Shown here: positions 1 to 6,464 of the stretch, one piece after another
Position numbering within the stretch: position 1 is the first letter of the stretch
Layout: each line of letters opens with the position of its first letter
Source: an uncultured Aquabacterium sp.
Lineage (GTDB): Bacteria > Pseudomonadota > Gammaproteobacteria > Burkholderiales > Burkholderiaceae_C
Direction of reading: 5' to 3'
Length of the DNA stretch: 8,212 bases
Assembly: GCA_937923225.1 (NCBI GenBank)
Contig: CALAKR010000151.1
Span: 1-8,212, forward strand
Notes under the pieces: model-generated
Told to the model about the DNA's origin: nothing
The model's input: only the letters and a program-made list of their open reading frames with translations
Databases searched by the model: none
Position numbers and translations under genes: made by a program

Positions 1-815
1 TCGGCGAGAAATACGGCAAGGACACCTTCTTGCTGATCGACAAGTTCGGCACGGCCAAGGTGCCGGCCGCCTTCGCGCTCAAGAGCCGTGTCGATGGCTT
101 CTTCGAACGCTTTGGCTTGCGGGGCGTGACTGACCGCGTGATCCAGGCCGTGACGAACCTGTTGCCCAGCCACCTGCCACCGCGCATGCGCCAATGGCGT
201 GACCGCTACGAGCACCATCTGCTGGTGCGCGTGTCCAACGACACGGCCGAGGCCACGCGGGGCTTCCTGGGGGACTATTTCAGCCAGAGCACCACGGGTG
301 CCTGGTTCGAGTGCGATGCGGAAGAAGGGCGCAAGGCCTTCCTGCACCGCTTCGCCATCGCGGGCGCGGCCATCCGCTACCGTGAAGTCCACCGGGGCAG
401 TGTGGAAGACATCGTCGCGCTCGACGTGGCCCTGCGCCGCAATGACCGCGAGTGGGTGGAGCAACTGCCCACCGAGGTCGAATCCGACGTGCTCCACAAG
501 CTCTATTACGGCCACTTCTTCTGCCACGTGTTCCACCAGGACTACATCGTGAAGAAAGGCGTGGACCCGTTGGCGATGGAGCACCGCATGTGGGAACTGT
601 TCGACGCACGCCGTGCCGAGTACCCCGCCGAGCACAACGTGGGGCACCTGTACGTGGCCAAGCCGACGCTGGCGGGCTTCTACCGCGAGCTGGACCCGAC
701 CAACACCTTCAACCCCGGCATCGGCCACACGTCGCGGCTGCGGGGTTGGGATGAGTGCTGCGGCAACACCCCGGCGTGGCCGCAGGGGTATTCCGAGAAG
801 TCAGAAGCCGCTTGA
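1..815 (+). CDS. dld: Quinone-dependent D-lactate dehydrogenase, C-terminal part (5' end outside window)
   Basis: The frame is open from the left edge (first full codon at base 3) to a TGA at 813-815, giving about 270 residues of a protein that in E. coli (Dld) has roughly 570. The enzyme is a peripheral inner-membrane FAD protein that oxidises D-lactate to pyruvate and passes electrons to quinone. What is visible corresponds to the membrane-binding C-terminal domain (Lact-deh-memb type) and the end of the cap region. Diagnostic strings are EHNVGHLY (about 630-653) and the near-terminal DPTNTFNPGIG, which closely resemble my recollection of the E. coli C-terminus. The FAD-binding N-terminal domain must lie upstream of the window. 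The C-terminus carries about 20 extra residues after the conserved GIGxTS motif, including a Cys-Cys pair. The gene converges on azurin with a 59-bp gap. Family identity is firm. The start and any operon partners cannot be judged. Confidence 0.93.
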   Translation, partial: GEKYGKDTFLLIDKFGTAKVPAAFALKSRVDGFFERFGLRGVTDRVIQAVTNLLPSHLPPRMRQWRDRYEHHLLVRVSNDTAEATRGFLGDYFSQSTTGAWFECDAEEGRKAFLHRFAIAGAAIRYREVHRGSVEDIVALDVALRRNDREWVEQLPTEVESDVLHKLYYGHFFCHVFHQDYIVKKGVDPLAMEHRMWELFDARRAEYPAEHNVGHLYVAKPTLAGFYRELDPTNTFNPGIGHTSRLRGWDECCGNTPAWPQGYSEKSEAA

Positions 816-820
816 GTGCA

Positions 821-857
821 AGGCGGGCAACGGTGCGTTGGCACCCTTCGCCTGCCT
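821..857. other. Nested inverted repeat between convergent dld and azu
   Basis: An outer arm AGGCGGGC (821-828) pairs with GCCTGCCT (850-857) with one G-T type pair. Inside it, GGTGC (832-836) pairs perfectly with GCACC (841-845) around a GTTG loop. The structure sits in the 59-bp gap between two converging stop codons, where a bidirectional terminator would be expected. There is no T-run on either side, so it is not a canonical intrinsic terminator. It could be an RNA 3'-end stabiliser or a factor-assisted stop. A second perfect hairpin, GGCCCT (871-876)/AGGGCC (885-890), covers the azurin stop codon. Confidence 0.35.
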
Positions 858-874
858 CGTGAATGGCCCAGGCC

Positions 875-1327
875 CTACTTGACCAGGGCCAGCGTGCCCT
901 TCATCACCGTGGAATGCCCGGGGAAGGAGCAGAACCAGGCATAGCTTTCACCGGCCTTGAGCTTGGCCACATCGAAGCTCACCGCATCGCTCTCACCACC
1001 GCCGATCAGCTTGGTGTGGGCGACCACACGGGTATCGCCGGGCTTCACATAAGCCTTGTCCGGGCCGGCAGGGATGCCGTCATTGGCGGTGGCCTGCGCA
1101 TCGGCGGCCTTGGTGAGCACCCAGTTGTGGCCCATTGCGGTCTTGGGCAGCTTGCCCACGTGCTTGAGCTTGACGCTGAACTGCTTGCAACTGGCCGGCA
1201 CGGCGATGCTGGTCTTGTTGAACTGCATCGCGTCGTTGCCTTCGAGGTCGACGCTGCAGGTGGCGGCCATCAGTGGGGTGCTCAGCACGGTGGTGAGCAG
1301 GGCGGCGAGGGTGGTTTTCATGGTCAT
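875..1327 (-). CDS. azu: Azurin precursor (periplasmic type-1 blue copper protein)
   Basis: A 150-residue precursor: a 21-residue Sec signal peptide (basic Lys4, hydrophobic stretch, cleavage after PLMA) and a 129-residue mature chain. Mature numbering matches classical azurin: disulfide Cys3-Cys26, and copper ligands Gly45, His46 (MGHNW), Cys112 (WFCSFPGH), His117 and axial Met121. It shuttles single electrons in the periplasm, typically among c-type cytochromes, nitrite reductase or other redox enzymes. Three in-frame ATGs exist (1360, 1327, 1321). I chose 1327 because AAGGA lies 6 bases before it, and because the 1360 start would put a charged, proline-rich stretch before the signal peptide and place the Shine-Dalgarno inside the gene; 1321 remains possible. 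The gene is divergent from the persulfide dioxygenase gene and convergent with dld. The spacer carries an FNR/Anr-like box correctly spaced for activating this gene. No denitrification gene is visible nearby. Confidence 0.97.
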   Translation of the reverse strand: MTMKTTLAALLTTVLSTPLMAATCSVDLEGNDAMQFNKTSIAVPASCKQFSVKLKHVGKLPKTAMGHNWVLTKAADAQATANDGIPAGPDKAYVKPGDTRVVAHTKLIGGGESDAVSFDVAKLKAGESYAWFCSFPGHSTVMKGTLALVK

Positions 1328-1374
1328 CTTTGTTCCTTCAAAGGGGGGCGATGTCGGCACCGCCCGTGGCGCCC

Positions 1375-1402
1375 TTGATCCTGTTGCGCCAGTTGCTACT
1401 AT
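1375..1402 (+). promoter_or_regulatory. Candidate sigma70-type promoter of the persulfide dioxygenase gene
   Basis: A -35 hexamer TTGATC (1375-1380, 4 of 6 matches) and a -10 hexamer TACTAT (1397-1402, 4 of 6) are separated by 16 bp. The start site would be near 1409, about 61 bases before the ATG at 1470. The -10 overlaps the candidate azurin -10 on the other strand almost base for base, so the two promoters could not be occupied at once. The evidence is motif and spacing only. Confidence 0.35.
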
Positions 1403-1403
1403 G
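1398..1403 (-). promoter_or_regulatory. Candidate azurin promoter -10 element
   Basis: Read on the minus strand the hexamer is CATAGT (4 of 6 matches to TATAAT). It places the transcription start near 1391, giving a 5' leader of about 64 bases before the chosen azurin ATG. The centre of the FNR-like box at 1426-1439 then falls at exactly -41.5, the standard class II activator position, and no -35 hexamer is needed. This is inference from spacing; no transcript data are available. Confidence 0.45.
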
Positions 1404-1425
1404 GGAACAGGCTGGCCACAGAGGC

Positions 1426-1439
1426 TTGTGATGCATCAA
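1426..1439 (-). promoter_or_regulatory. FNR/Anr/Dnr-like binding site in the azu divergent spacer
   Basis: On the minus strand the site reads TTGAT-GCAT-CACAA, against the FNR/Anr consensus TTGAT-N4-ATCAA: one perfect half-site and one with 3 of 5 matches. It lies 105 bp upstream of the azurin start codon and at -41.5 of the candidate azurin promoter. Regulation of azurin by Anr is established in Pseudomonas aeruginosa, which makes the reading plausible here. Relative to the opposite gene the box would lie downstream of its candidate start site, where binding could repress. Confidence 0.5.
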
Positions 1440-1469
1440 GGCCGCGCCAGTTGATGTCTGGAGAACACG

Positions 1470-2564
1470 ATGTCCAGTGAGCTGATCTTCCGGCAGCTGT
1501 TCGATGCCGCTTCATCCACCTACACCTACCTGCTGGGGTGTGCCGCCACGCGGCAGGCCGTGATCATCGACCCGGTGTTCGAGCAGCACCTGCGTGATCG
1601 TGCGCTGATCGATGAGTTGGGCCTGAAACTCGTCGCGGCCCTGGACACCCACTGTCATGCCGACCACGTGACGGGCGCTTGGCTGATGCAACAGGCTACC
1701 GGCTGCCGCATCGGCATCTCGGCCCGTTATGGCGATAGGCTGCAGGGGGCTGACCTGCGGCTCGATGATGGCGATCGGGTGGCTTTTGGCCAGCGCCATC
1801 TCGATGTGCTGGCCACGCCCGGCCACACGGACGGCTGCATCTCCTACCTGCTGGACGACCGCAGCAAGGTCTTCACGGGCGATTGCCTGCTGATCCGTGG
1901 CGCTGGGCGCTGTGATTTCCAGCAGGGCAATGCCGCCACGCTCTACCGCTCCATCACCGGGCAGCTCTTCACGTTGCCTGAGGATTGCCTGGTGTTCCCC
2001 GCGCACGACTACAGCGGGCGCACCATGTCCAGCATCGCCGAAGAGCGCGCGCACAACCCACGGATCGGCGGGCAGGCTGATGAGCGCGATTTCGTCGGCT
2101 TCATGGAGAACCTGCACCTGCCGCATCCCAAAAAGATCGATGCGGCGGTGCCGGCCAACATGCGCTCCGGGCGCCCGCAGGACGGCAAGCCACCGCAGTT
2201 AGCGGATTGGGCCCCTGTGCGCCAGACCTATGCCGGGCTGATCGAGATCGACCCCGAGTGGGTGTCCGAACACCTGGCCGATGTGCTGCTGCTCGACGTT
2301 CGGCAGGAAGGTGAGCTCGACGAGCGCCTGGGCCACATCCAGGGCGCCCGCCCGCTACCCCTGAACGAGCTCAAGCAGCGCCTGAGCGAGATCCCGCAGG
2401 ACAAGCCCGTGGTCACGGTTTGCCATGCCGGCATGCGTTCGGGTCAGGCTACGGTCATCCTGCGGCAGGGCGGTTTCCAGCGCGTGGCCAATATGCGTGG
2501 TGGCATGGTCACGTGGCACCAACTGGGCCTGCCGGTGGAACGTGATGCTCACCCTACCGTCTGA
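1470..2564 (+). CDS. Persulfide dioxygenase-rhodanese fusion (ETHE1-like metallo-beta-lactamase fold plus rhodanese domain)
   Basis: This 364-residue protein has two domains. Residues 1-240 form an ETHE1-like metallo-beta-lactamase fold with the HCHADH motif (His61, His63, Asp65, His66), His119 in PGHTDG, Asp138 in TGDCLLIRGAGRCDF and His179. By ETHE1 analogy the iron ligands are His61 or its neighbours, His119 and Asp138. The RGAGRCDFQQG stretch is typical of persulfide dioxygenases rather than glyoxalase II. Residues 262-358 form a rhodanese domain with candidate sulfur-carrying Cys318 in the loop CHAGMRS. Known fusions of this architecture (the PRF type characterised from Burkholderia) oxidise glutathione persulfide to sulfite using O2 and exchange sulfane sulfur with thiosulfate. 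The protein is probably cytoplasmic; no signal peptide is seen. GGAG at 1460-1463 supports the ATG. It is divergent from azurin and lies 68 bp upstream of a peroxiredoxin, with no clear terminator between, so the two may be co-transcribed. Confidence 0.9.
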   Translation: MSSELIFRQLFDAASSTYTYLLGCAATRQAVIIDPVFEQHLRDRALIDELGLKLVAALDTHCHADHVTGAWLMQQATGCRIGISARYGDRLQGADLRLDDGDRVAFGQRHLDVLATPGHTDGCISYLLDDRSKVFTGDCLLIRGAGRCDFQQGNAATLYRSITGQLFTLPEDCLVFPAHDYSGRTMSSIAEERAHNPRIGGQADERDFVGFMENLHLPHPKKIDAAVPANMRSGRPQDGKPPQLADWAPVRQTYAGLIEIDPEWVSEHLADVLLLDVRQEGELDERLGHIQGARPLPLNELKQRLSEIPQDKPVVTVCHAGMRSGQATVILRQGGFQRVANMRGGMVTWHQLGLPVERDAHPTV

Positions 2565-2632
2565 AAGGACTGGTCACGCGGTCCGGCGTCGTCTGGCACA
2601 CTGCGGGCGCACTTACATTTCTGGAGGCCGGC

Positions 2633-3286
2633 ATGGCACTGCGCATCAACGACATCGTCCCTGACTTCTCGGCCGAAACCGATCAGGGCCCCATCAAGTT
2701 CCACGACTGGATCGGCCAGGGCTGGGCCATCCTGTTTTCTCACCCCAAAGATTTCACCCCGGTGTGCACCACTGAGTTCGGTGCCGTAGCGCAGCTGGCC
2801 GAAGAATGGGCCAAGCGCGGCACCAAGGTGATCGGTGTGTCCGTCGATGGCGTGGAGGCCCACCAGAAGTGGAAGGGCGACATCGAGAAGGTCGCCGCCT
2901 GCAAGGCCGGCTTCCCCATCATTGCCGATGAGAGCCTGGCCGTTTCCAAGGCCTTCGACATGCTGCCAGCCGAGGCCTACCTGCCCGATGGCCGCACGCC
3001 CAACGACACGGCCACCGTGCGCTCCGTGTTCATCATCGGACCGGACAAGAAGCTCAAGCTGTCCATGACCTACCCGATGTCGGTGGGCCGCAACTTCGCC
3101 GAGGTGCTGCGCGCCCTGGATGCCCTGCAACTGACCTACAACGTGCCGCTGGCTACGCCCGCCAACTGGTCTGTGGGCGAGGATGTTGTCGTCGCGCTGT
3201 CGCTCAATGACGACCAGGCCCGCGAGAAGTACGGCGCCATCGACGTCAAGCTGCCCTACCTGCGCCTGGCCAAGTCGCCCAAGTGA
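2633..3286 (+). CDS. 1-Cys peroxiredoxin, Prx6-type (AhpC/TSA family)
   Basis: This 217-residue thiol peroxidase is of normal length for the Prx6 group. The peroxidatic centre is PKDFTPVCTTE with Cys45, plus Thr42 and the distant conserved Arg130 (TVRSVF). The PVCTTE form, together with the C-terminal domain containing LSMTYPMSVGRNF, separates Prx6-type enzymes from typical 2-Cys AhpC (VCPTE) forms. A second cysteine, Cys90 (AACKAG), is not in the usual resolving position. The enzyme reduces H2O2 or organic hydroperoxides in the cytoplasm and needs an external thiol (often glutathione, ascorbate or a thioredoxin-like protein), which the sequence does not identify. TGGAGG at 2622-2627 is a good ribosome site for the ATG. 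It follows the persulfide dioxygenase gene on the same strand and ends in a strong intrinsic terminator. Both genes may serve handling of reactive sulfur and oxygen species; that link is inferred. Confidence 0.94.
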   Translation: MALRINDIVPDFSAETDQGPIKFHDWIGQGWAILFSHPKDFTPVCTTEFGAVAQLAEEWAKRGTKVIGVSVDGVEAHQKWKGDIEKVAACKAGFPIIADESLAVSKAFDMLPAEAYLPDGRTPNDTATVRSVFIIGPDKKLKLSMTYPMSVGRNFAEVLRALDALQLTYNVPLATPANWSVGEDVVVALSLNDDQAREKYGAIDVKLPYLRLAKSPK

Positions 3287-3311
3287 TCCGACAAGGTGTA
3301 CCCACCCGAAG

Positions 3312-3335
3312 AAGGGCCGCGCAAGCGGCCTTTTT
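3312..3335 (+). terminator. Intrinsic terminator after the peroxiredoxin gene
   Basis: The perfect 6-bp stem GGCCGC (3315-3320)/GCGGCC (3325-3330) closes a GCAA tetraloop and is followed by TTTTT (3331-3335). The stem can extend outward through G-U and two A-U pairs using the T-run. It begins about 26 bases after the stop codon. It marks the end of the persulfide dioxygenase-peroxiredoxin transcription unit and separates it from the kinase gene. Confidence 0.88.
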
Positions 3336-3451
3336 GCTGGGCCCTACAATGGCTTGAGCCGACAGCCGCAAGACCGCCCACGGGCAGGCGCCGCTGGATG
3401 CCTTCTTCCGCGCCGCCGCGGCCCATCGCCCACTTTCCAGGTCTGATCACC

Positions 3452-3499
3452 ATGTCCGGATTTGTTTTGCCAGACCATGGCGGTTGGAGCGTTCGATGA
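3452..3499 (+). CDS. Possible 15-codon leader ORF overlapping the kinase start
   Basis: An ATG at 3452 opens a 15-residue frame (MSGFVLPDHGGWSVR) whose TGA at 3497-3499 overlaps the kinase ATG at 3496-3498 as ATGA, the classic geometry of translational coupling. A weak AGGT lies 9 bases before the ATG. The frame stays open upstream to about 3296, with another ATG at 3398, so the true extent is unclear. The peptide has no recognised family. The kinase has its own GGAG site, so coupling is not required. It may be a chance overlap in high-GC DNA. Confidence 0.25.
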   Translation: MSGFVLPDHGGWSVR

Positions 3500-5520
3500 C
3501 GGCGGCGCAGGCACCGGCATCACGCCATGAGGAATGGCTGGCCCTGGCTCTGGAGAATGCCGATCTGGGCATGTGGGAGTGGGATCTCGCCAGCGGTGCC
3601 TTCGTGCGCTCGCCAGGCCATGATGAGATGTTTGGCTATGCCAACGAGCAAGGCCACTGGGACGCGAGCGTGGCAGCACACCATGTGCTGGACGAGGACA
3701 AGCCCCTGCTGCATAAGGCCTTTGCCCAGGTTTTGGCCAAAGGGCACATTGAGTTCGAGGTTCGTGTGCAGGCGCCGGATGGCAGCACGCACTGGATCCG
3801 GTCACGCGGCCGTGTTCGCCATGACGTGGCCGGCCAACCCGTGCGCGTGGTAGGCGTGGTCACAGACATCACGGCCCAGCGTCAGGCCGAGGCCAATGTG
3901 CTGGCCCGCGAGGAGCGCTACCGAACCCTGTTCAATTCGATCGACGAGGGCTTTTGCATCATCGAGTTCTTCGATGGCCCGCACGGCCCCTTGAGCGACT
4001 ACATCCACGTCGAGGCCAATCCGGCCTACGCGCAGCACGCGGGTATCCCCAACGTGGTCGGCCAGAAAGTGCGTGAGATGGTGCCGGCCGAGGCCGGTGG
4101 CTGGGTTGAGCTGTATGGCGGCGTGCTGCGCACCGGTGTGCCCATCCGCTTCGAGCGCGAACTGGTGGCCACAGGGCGCTATCTGGAGCTGGCGGCGTTC
4201 CGCGTGGGACCGGCCAGTCGTCGCCAGGTGGCCGTGCTGTTCCAGGACATCACCGCACGCAAGCGTGCTGACGAGGCGGTGCAGGCGCTCAATGAAACGC
4301 TGGAAGCCCGCGTGAAGCAGGCCGTGGCCGAGCGCCTGCAGGAGCAAGAGCGCCTGCATGAAGCGGAAGAAGCCCTGCGCCACTCGCAAAAGATGGAGGC
4401 GGTGGGGCAGCTCACGGGCGGCATCGCGCACGATTTCAACAACCTGCTGACTGGCATTTCCGGATCGCTGGAGTTGCTGCAGACGCGCCTGCATCAGGGG
4501 CGCCTGAGCGATTGCGAGCGTTACGTCACGGCGGCGCAAGGGGCCGCCCGCAGGGCGGCCTCGCTCACGCACCGCCTGCTGGCCTTCTCGCGCCGCCAGA
4601 CGCTGGACCCCAAGCCCACCGACGTCAACCGCCTTGTGATGAACATGGAGGAACTGATCAGCCGCACGGTGGGCCCGCACATCCATGTCGAGGTGGTCAC
4701 GGCCCCCCGCTTGTGGACTGCGCTGATCGATGCGCCGCAACTTGAGAACGCTTTGTTGAATCTGTGTATCAACGCGCGTGATGCCATGCCGGGCGGTGGT
4801 CGGATCACCGTCGAGACCTCCAACAAATGGCTGGACGAGACGGCCGCCCGACAGCGTGACATCGCGCCAGGCCAGTATCTCTCGCTGTGCGTGACGGACA
4901 CCGGCTGCGGCATCGCGCCCGAGATCATCGACCGGGTGTTCGATCCCTTCTTCACCACCAAGCCCATTGGCGAGGGCACGGGGCTGGGCCTGTCGATGGT
5001 GTACGGCTTCGTGCGCCAGTCCGGCGGGCAGATCCGTGTCTACTCGGAGGTGGGGCAGGGCACCACCATGTGCATCTACCTGCCGCGCCACTACCGCGAT
5101 GGTCAGGAGGCCGAAGAACCCGTGGCGACCCCGCTCACCGCCAGCCCCGGCCTGGGTGAAACCATCCTGGTGGTCGACGACGAGCCCACCGTGCGCATGC
5201 TGGTGTTCGAGTCCCTGCGTGAAGACGGCTTCCATGTCATCGAGGCCGCCGATGGGCATGAGGGCCTGAAGATCCTGCAGTCCGACGCGCGCATCGACGT
5301 GCTCGTCACTGACGTGGGGCTACCCGGCGGCATGAATGGCCGCCAGTTGGCCGATGCGGCCCGCCTGAGCCGCCCGCAACTGCGGATCCTCTTCATCACC
5401 GGCTATGCGGAGAACGCGGTGATCGGCAATGGCGAACTGCCCACGGGCATGCGGGTGCTGACCAAGCCTTTCCCACTGGAAGTGCTCACCCAGCGCATCC
5501 AGGACATGCTGGGCCGCTGA
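3496..5520 (+). CDS. Hybrid sensor histidine kinase (PAS-PAS-HisKA-HATPase-REC), soluble
   Basis: The protein has 674 residues from the ATG at 3496, which GGAG at 3486-3489 supports; a TTG at 3484 would add four residues and overlap that site. Domains in order: PAS 1 (about 14-128, WEWDLASG, ending VVTDITAQRQAE), PAS 2 (about 138-254, ending LFQDITARKRAD), coiled coil (about 255-298), dimerisation/phosphoacceptor domain with His312 in GGIAHDFNNLL, ATPase domain (N box Asn426, G1 box DTGCG at 468-472, F box DPFFTTK, G2 box GTGLGL at 494-499) and a C-terminal receiver (acidic pair Asp561-Asp562, phosphoacceptor Asp606, Lys657). All catalytic residues are present, so the kinase and receiver should be active. 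There is no membrane segment or signal peptide, so it should sense a cytoplasmic signal through the PAS domains; no ligand or cofactor residue is recognisable. There is no DNA-binding output domain and no adjacent response regulator, so its target is unknown. Confidence 0.95.
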   Translation: MTAAQAPASRHEEWLALALENADLGMWEWDLASGAFVRSPGHDEMFGYANEQGHWDASVAAHHVLDEDKPLLHKAFAQVLAKGHIEFEVRVQAPDGSTHWIRSRGRVRHDVAGQPVRVVGVVTDITAQRQAEANVLAREERYRTLFNSIDEGFCIIEFFDGPHGPLSDYIHVEANPAYAQHAGIPNVVGQKVREMVPAEAGGWVELYGGVLRTGVPIRFERELVATGRYLELAAFRVGPASRRQVAVLFQDITARKRADEAVQALNETLEARVKQAVAERLQEQERLHEAEEALRHSQKMEAVGQLTGGIAHDFNNLLTGISGSLELLQTRLHQGRLSDCERYVTAAQGAARRAASLTHRLLAFSRRQTLDPKPTDVNRLVMNMEELISRTVGPHIHVEVVTAPRLWTALIDAPQLENALLNLCINARDAMPGGGRITVETSNKWLDETAARQRDIAPGQYLSLCVTDTGCGIAPEIIDRVFDPFFTTKPIGEGTGLGLSMVYGFVRQSGGQIRVYSEVGQGTTMCIYLPRHYRDGQEAEEPVATPLTASPGLGETILVVDDEPTVRMLVFESLREDGFHVIEAADGHEGLKILQSDARIDVLVTDVGLPGGMNGRQLADAARLSRPQLRILFITGYAENAVIGNGELPTGMRVLTKPFPLEVLTQRIQDMLGR

Positions 5521-5525
5521 TTCGG

Positions 5526-5546
5526 GGGCCCTGAGCGCGGGGCTTT
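5526..5546 (+). terminator. Weak candidate terminator after the histidine kinase
   Basis: GCCC (5528-5531) can pair with GGGC (5540-5543) around an 8-base loop, with possible G-U extensions outward, followed by only TTT. It lies just after the kinase stop in an 83-bp gap. The stem is short and the T-run poor, so some read-through into the methyltransferase gene is possible. Confidence 0.25.
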
Positions 5547-5549
5547 GCC

Positions 5550-5578
5550 TTGCGTTGAGCGGCATCCTCGCCCATGAT
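5550..5578 (+). promoter_or_regulatory. Weak candidate promoter of the methyltransferase gene
   Basis: TTGCGT (5550-5555, 3 of 6 matches to the -35 consensus) and CATGAT (5573-5578, 4 of 6 matches to -10) are spaced by 17 bp. The start site would be near 5585, giving a leader of about 20 bases that still contains the AGGAG ribosome site at 5591-5595. This is motif evidence only. Confidence 0.28.
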
Positions 5579-5603
5579 GGCCTCACAACGAGGAGACCAT
5601 CGC

Positions 5604-6464
5604 ATGCCGTCTGTCACAAGCCGGGCCCAGGCGAGCCAGGCTGATCCGCGTCTGCACTATGACGCCTTGGCCGCCGTGCCATCGACCTTGCGCATCCCGC
5701 TGGCCGCGCGGGCGTTCGGGGACGCGATGTTCCCCGAGGTGGCCGCGGGTGATGCCCATGCCGTGCGCATGATGGCTGAGCTTGATGATGACGGACAGAC
5801 CTGGCTGGAGGATCCCGCCTGTGTCTATGGCGTGCTGGCACGCACCCGCTGCTTTCGCGACGTGGCGCAGGGCTATCTGCAGATGCAGCCGGCTGGTCTG
5901 GTGGTCAACCTGGGCTGTGGCTTGTCCCACTACTTCCAGTGGCTGGACAACGGCCGCGCCCGCATGATCGATGCAGATCTGCCCGAGGTGCTGGCCATGC
6001 GGGATCTGCTGCTGCCGCCAGCAACGACACGTCATACACAGCAGATGCTGGATCTGCGGGGGGGCGACTGGTGGCCCTCCCTGGCGTTGCCTGACCGTGA
6101 TGGCACGCCCATCTGCCTGCTCAGCGAAGGCGTGCTGATGTACCTGACGCCCGTGCAAGTGCACGCCTTGATCCACACATTGGGCGAACGCGCCCCGGCA
6201 GGTTCCGTGTTTGCCTTCGATGCCTTGTGCTGGCTCACCGTGGGGCAGGCGCAGGCGCACCCGCTGGTGCGGCATACGGCGGCCGAGTTCACCTGGGGGC
6301 CGCGTGGCCTGGCGGAACTGCGTGAAGCGCACCCCCGTGTGCGATTGGCGGCGGTGCACGAGGTGATGGACGGCTTCAGCACAGGCCATTCCTTCGCTGG
6401 CAGTGCCTTCCGATTTTTCACGGGGGTGCCGTTCTACGCGGTGTATGTGCTGAAGGTGGCGTGA
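5604..6464 (+). CDS. SAM-dependent methyltransferase, leucine carboxyl methyltransferase / TcmP-like family
   Basis: This is a 286-residue class I methyltransferase. AGGAG at 5591-5595, 8 bases before the ATG at 5604, fixes the start; an upstream ATG at 5574 would swallow that site. The SAM-binding motif I is VVNLGCGLSHYF (100-111), the next acidic strand is MIDADLPEV (121-129), and the family hallmark SEGVLMYLTPVQV is at 174-186. This set resembles the LCMT/PPM1 Pfam family (PF04072), which includes the tetracenomycin carboxyl O-methyltransferase TcmP. In bacteria most members have unknown substrates, often a carboxylate or hydroxyl of a small molecule. No biosynthetic cluster surrounds it, so the substrate cannot be inferred. 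The protein looks soluble. Its 3' end overlaps the 3' end of alkB on the other strand by 47 bp. The family call is good; the specific function is open. Confidence 0.88.
   Translation: MPSVTSRAQASQADPRLHYDALAAVPSTLRIPLAARAFGDAMFPEVAAGDAHAVRMMAELDDDGQTWLEDPACVYGVLARTRCFRDVAQGYLQMQPAGLVVNLGCGLSHYFQWLDNGRARMIDADLPEVLAMRDLLLPPATTRHTQQMLDLRGGDWWPSLALPDRDGTPICLLSEGVLMYLTPVQVHALIHTLGERAPAGSVFAFDALCWLTVGQAQAHPLVRHTAAEFTWGPRGLAELREAHPRVRLAAVHEVMDGFSTGHSFAGSAFRFFTGVPFYAVYVLKVA

Noticed and set aside
2567..2584. GGAC/GTCC inverted repeat after the persulfide dioxygenase gene as a terminator.
   Set aside because: It has only four base pairs, a long loop and no T-run.
2594..2619. A sigma54-like TGGCAC (2594-2599) and a -10-like TACATT (2614-2619) before the peroxiredoxin gene.
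   Set aside because: The downstream sigma54 element TTGC is absent at the required spacing, and no acceptable -35 lies 16-18 bp before TACATT.
2549..3130. A 193-codon minus-strand frame opposite the peroxiredoxin.
   Set aside because: It lies wholly antisense to a strongly recognised gene and shows no motif or ribosome site that would argue for a real protein.
3345..3350. TACAAT, a good -10 hexamer, upstream of the kinase.
   Set aside because: The -35 position falls inside the terminator stem with no resemblance to TTGACA, so it is too weak to list as a promoter, though the kinase must have one nearby.
3802..5259. A 485-codon open frame on the minus strand opposite the histidine kinase.
   Set aside because: It mirrors the codon structure of a GC-rich gene with fully recognisable domains on the plus strand; its translation is His/Arg/Gln-rich with no recognisable motif.
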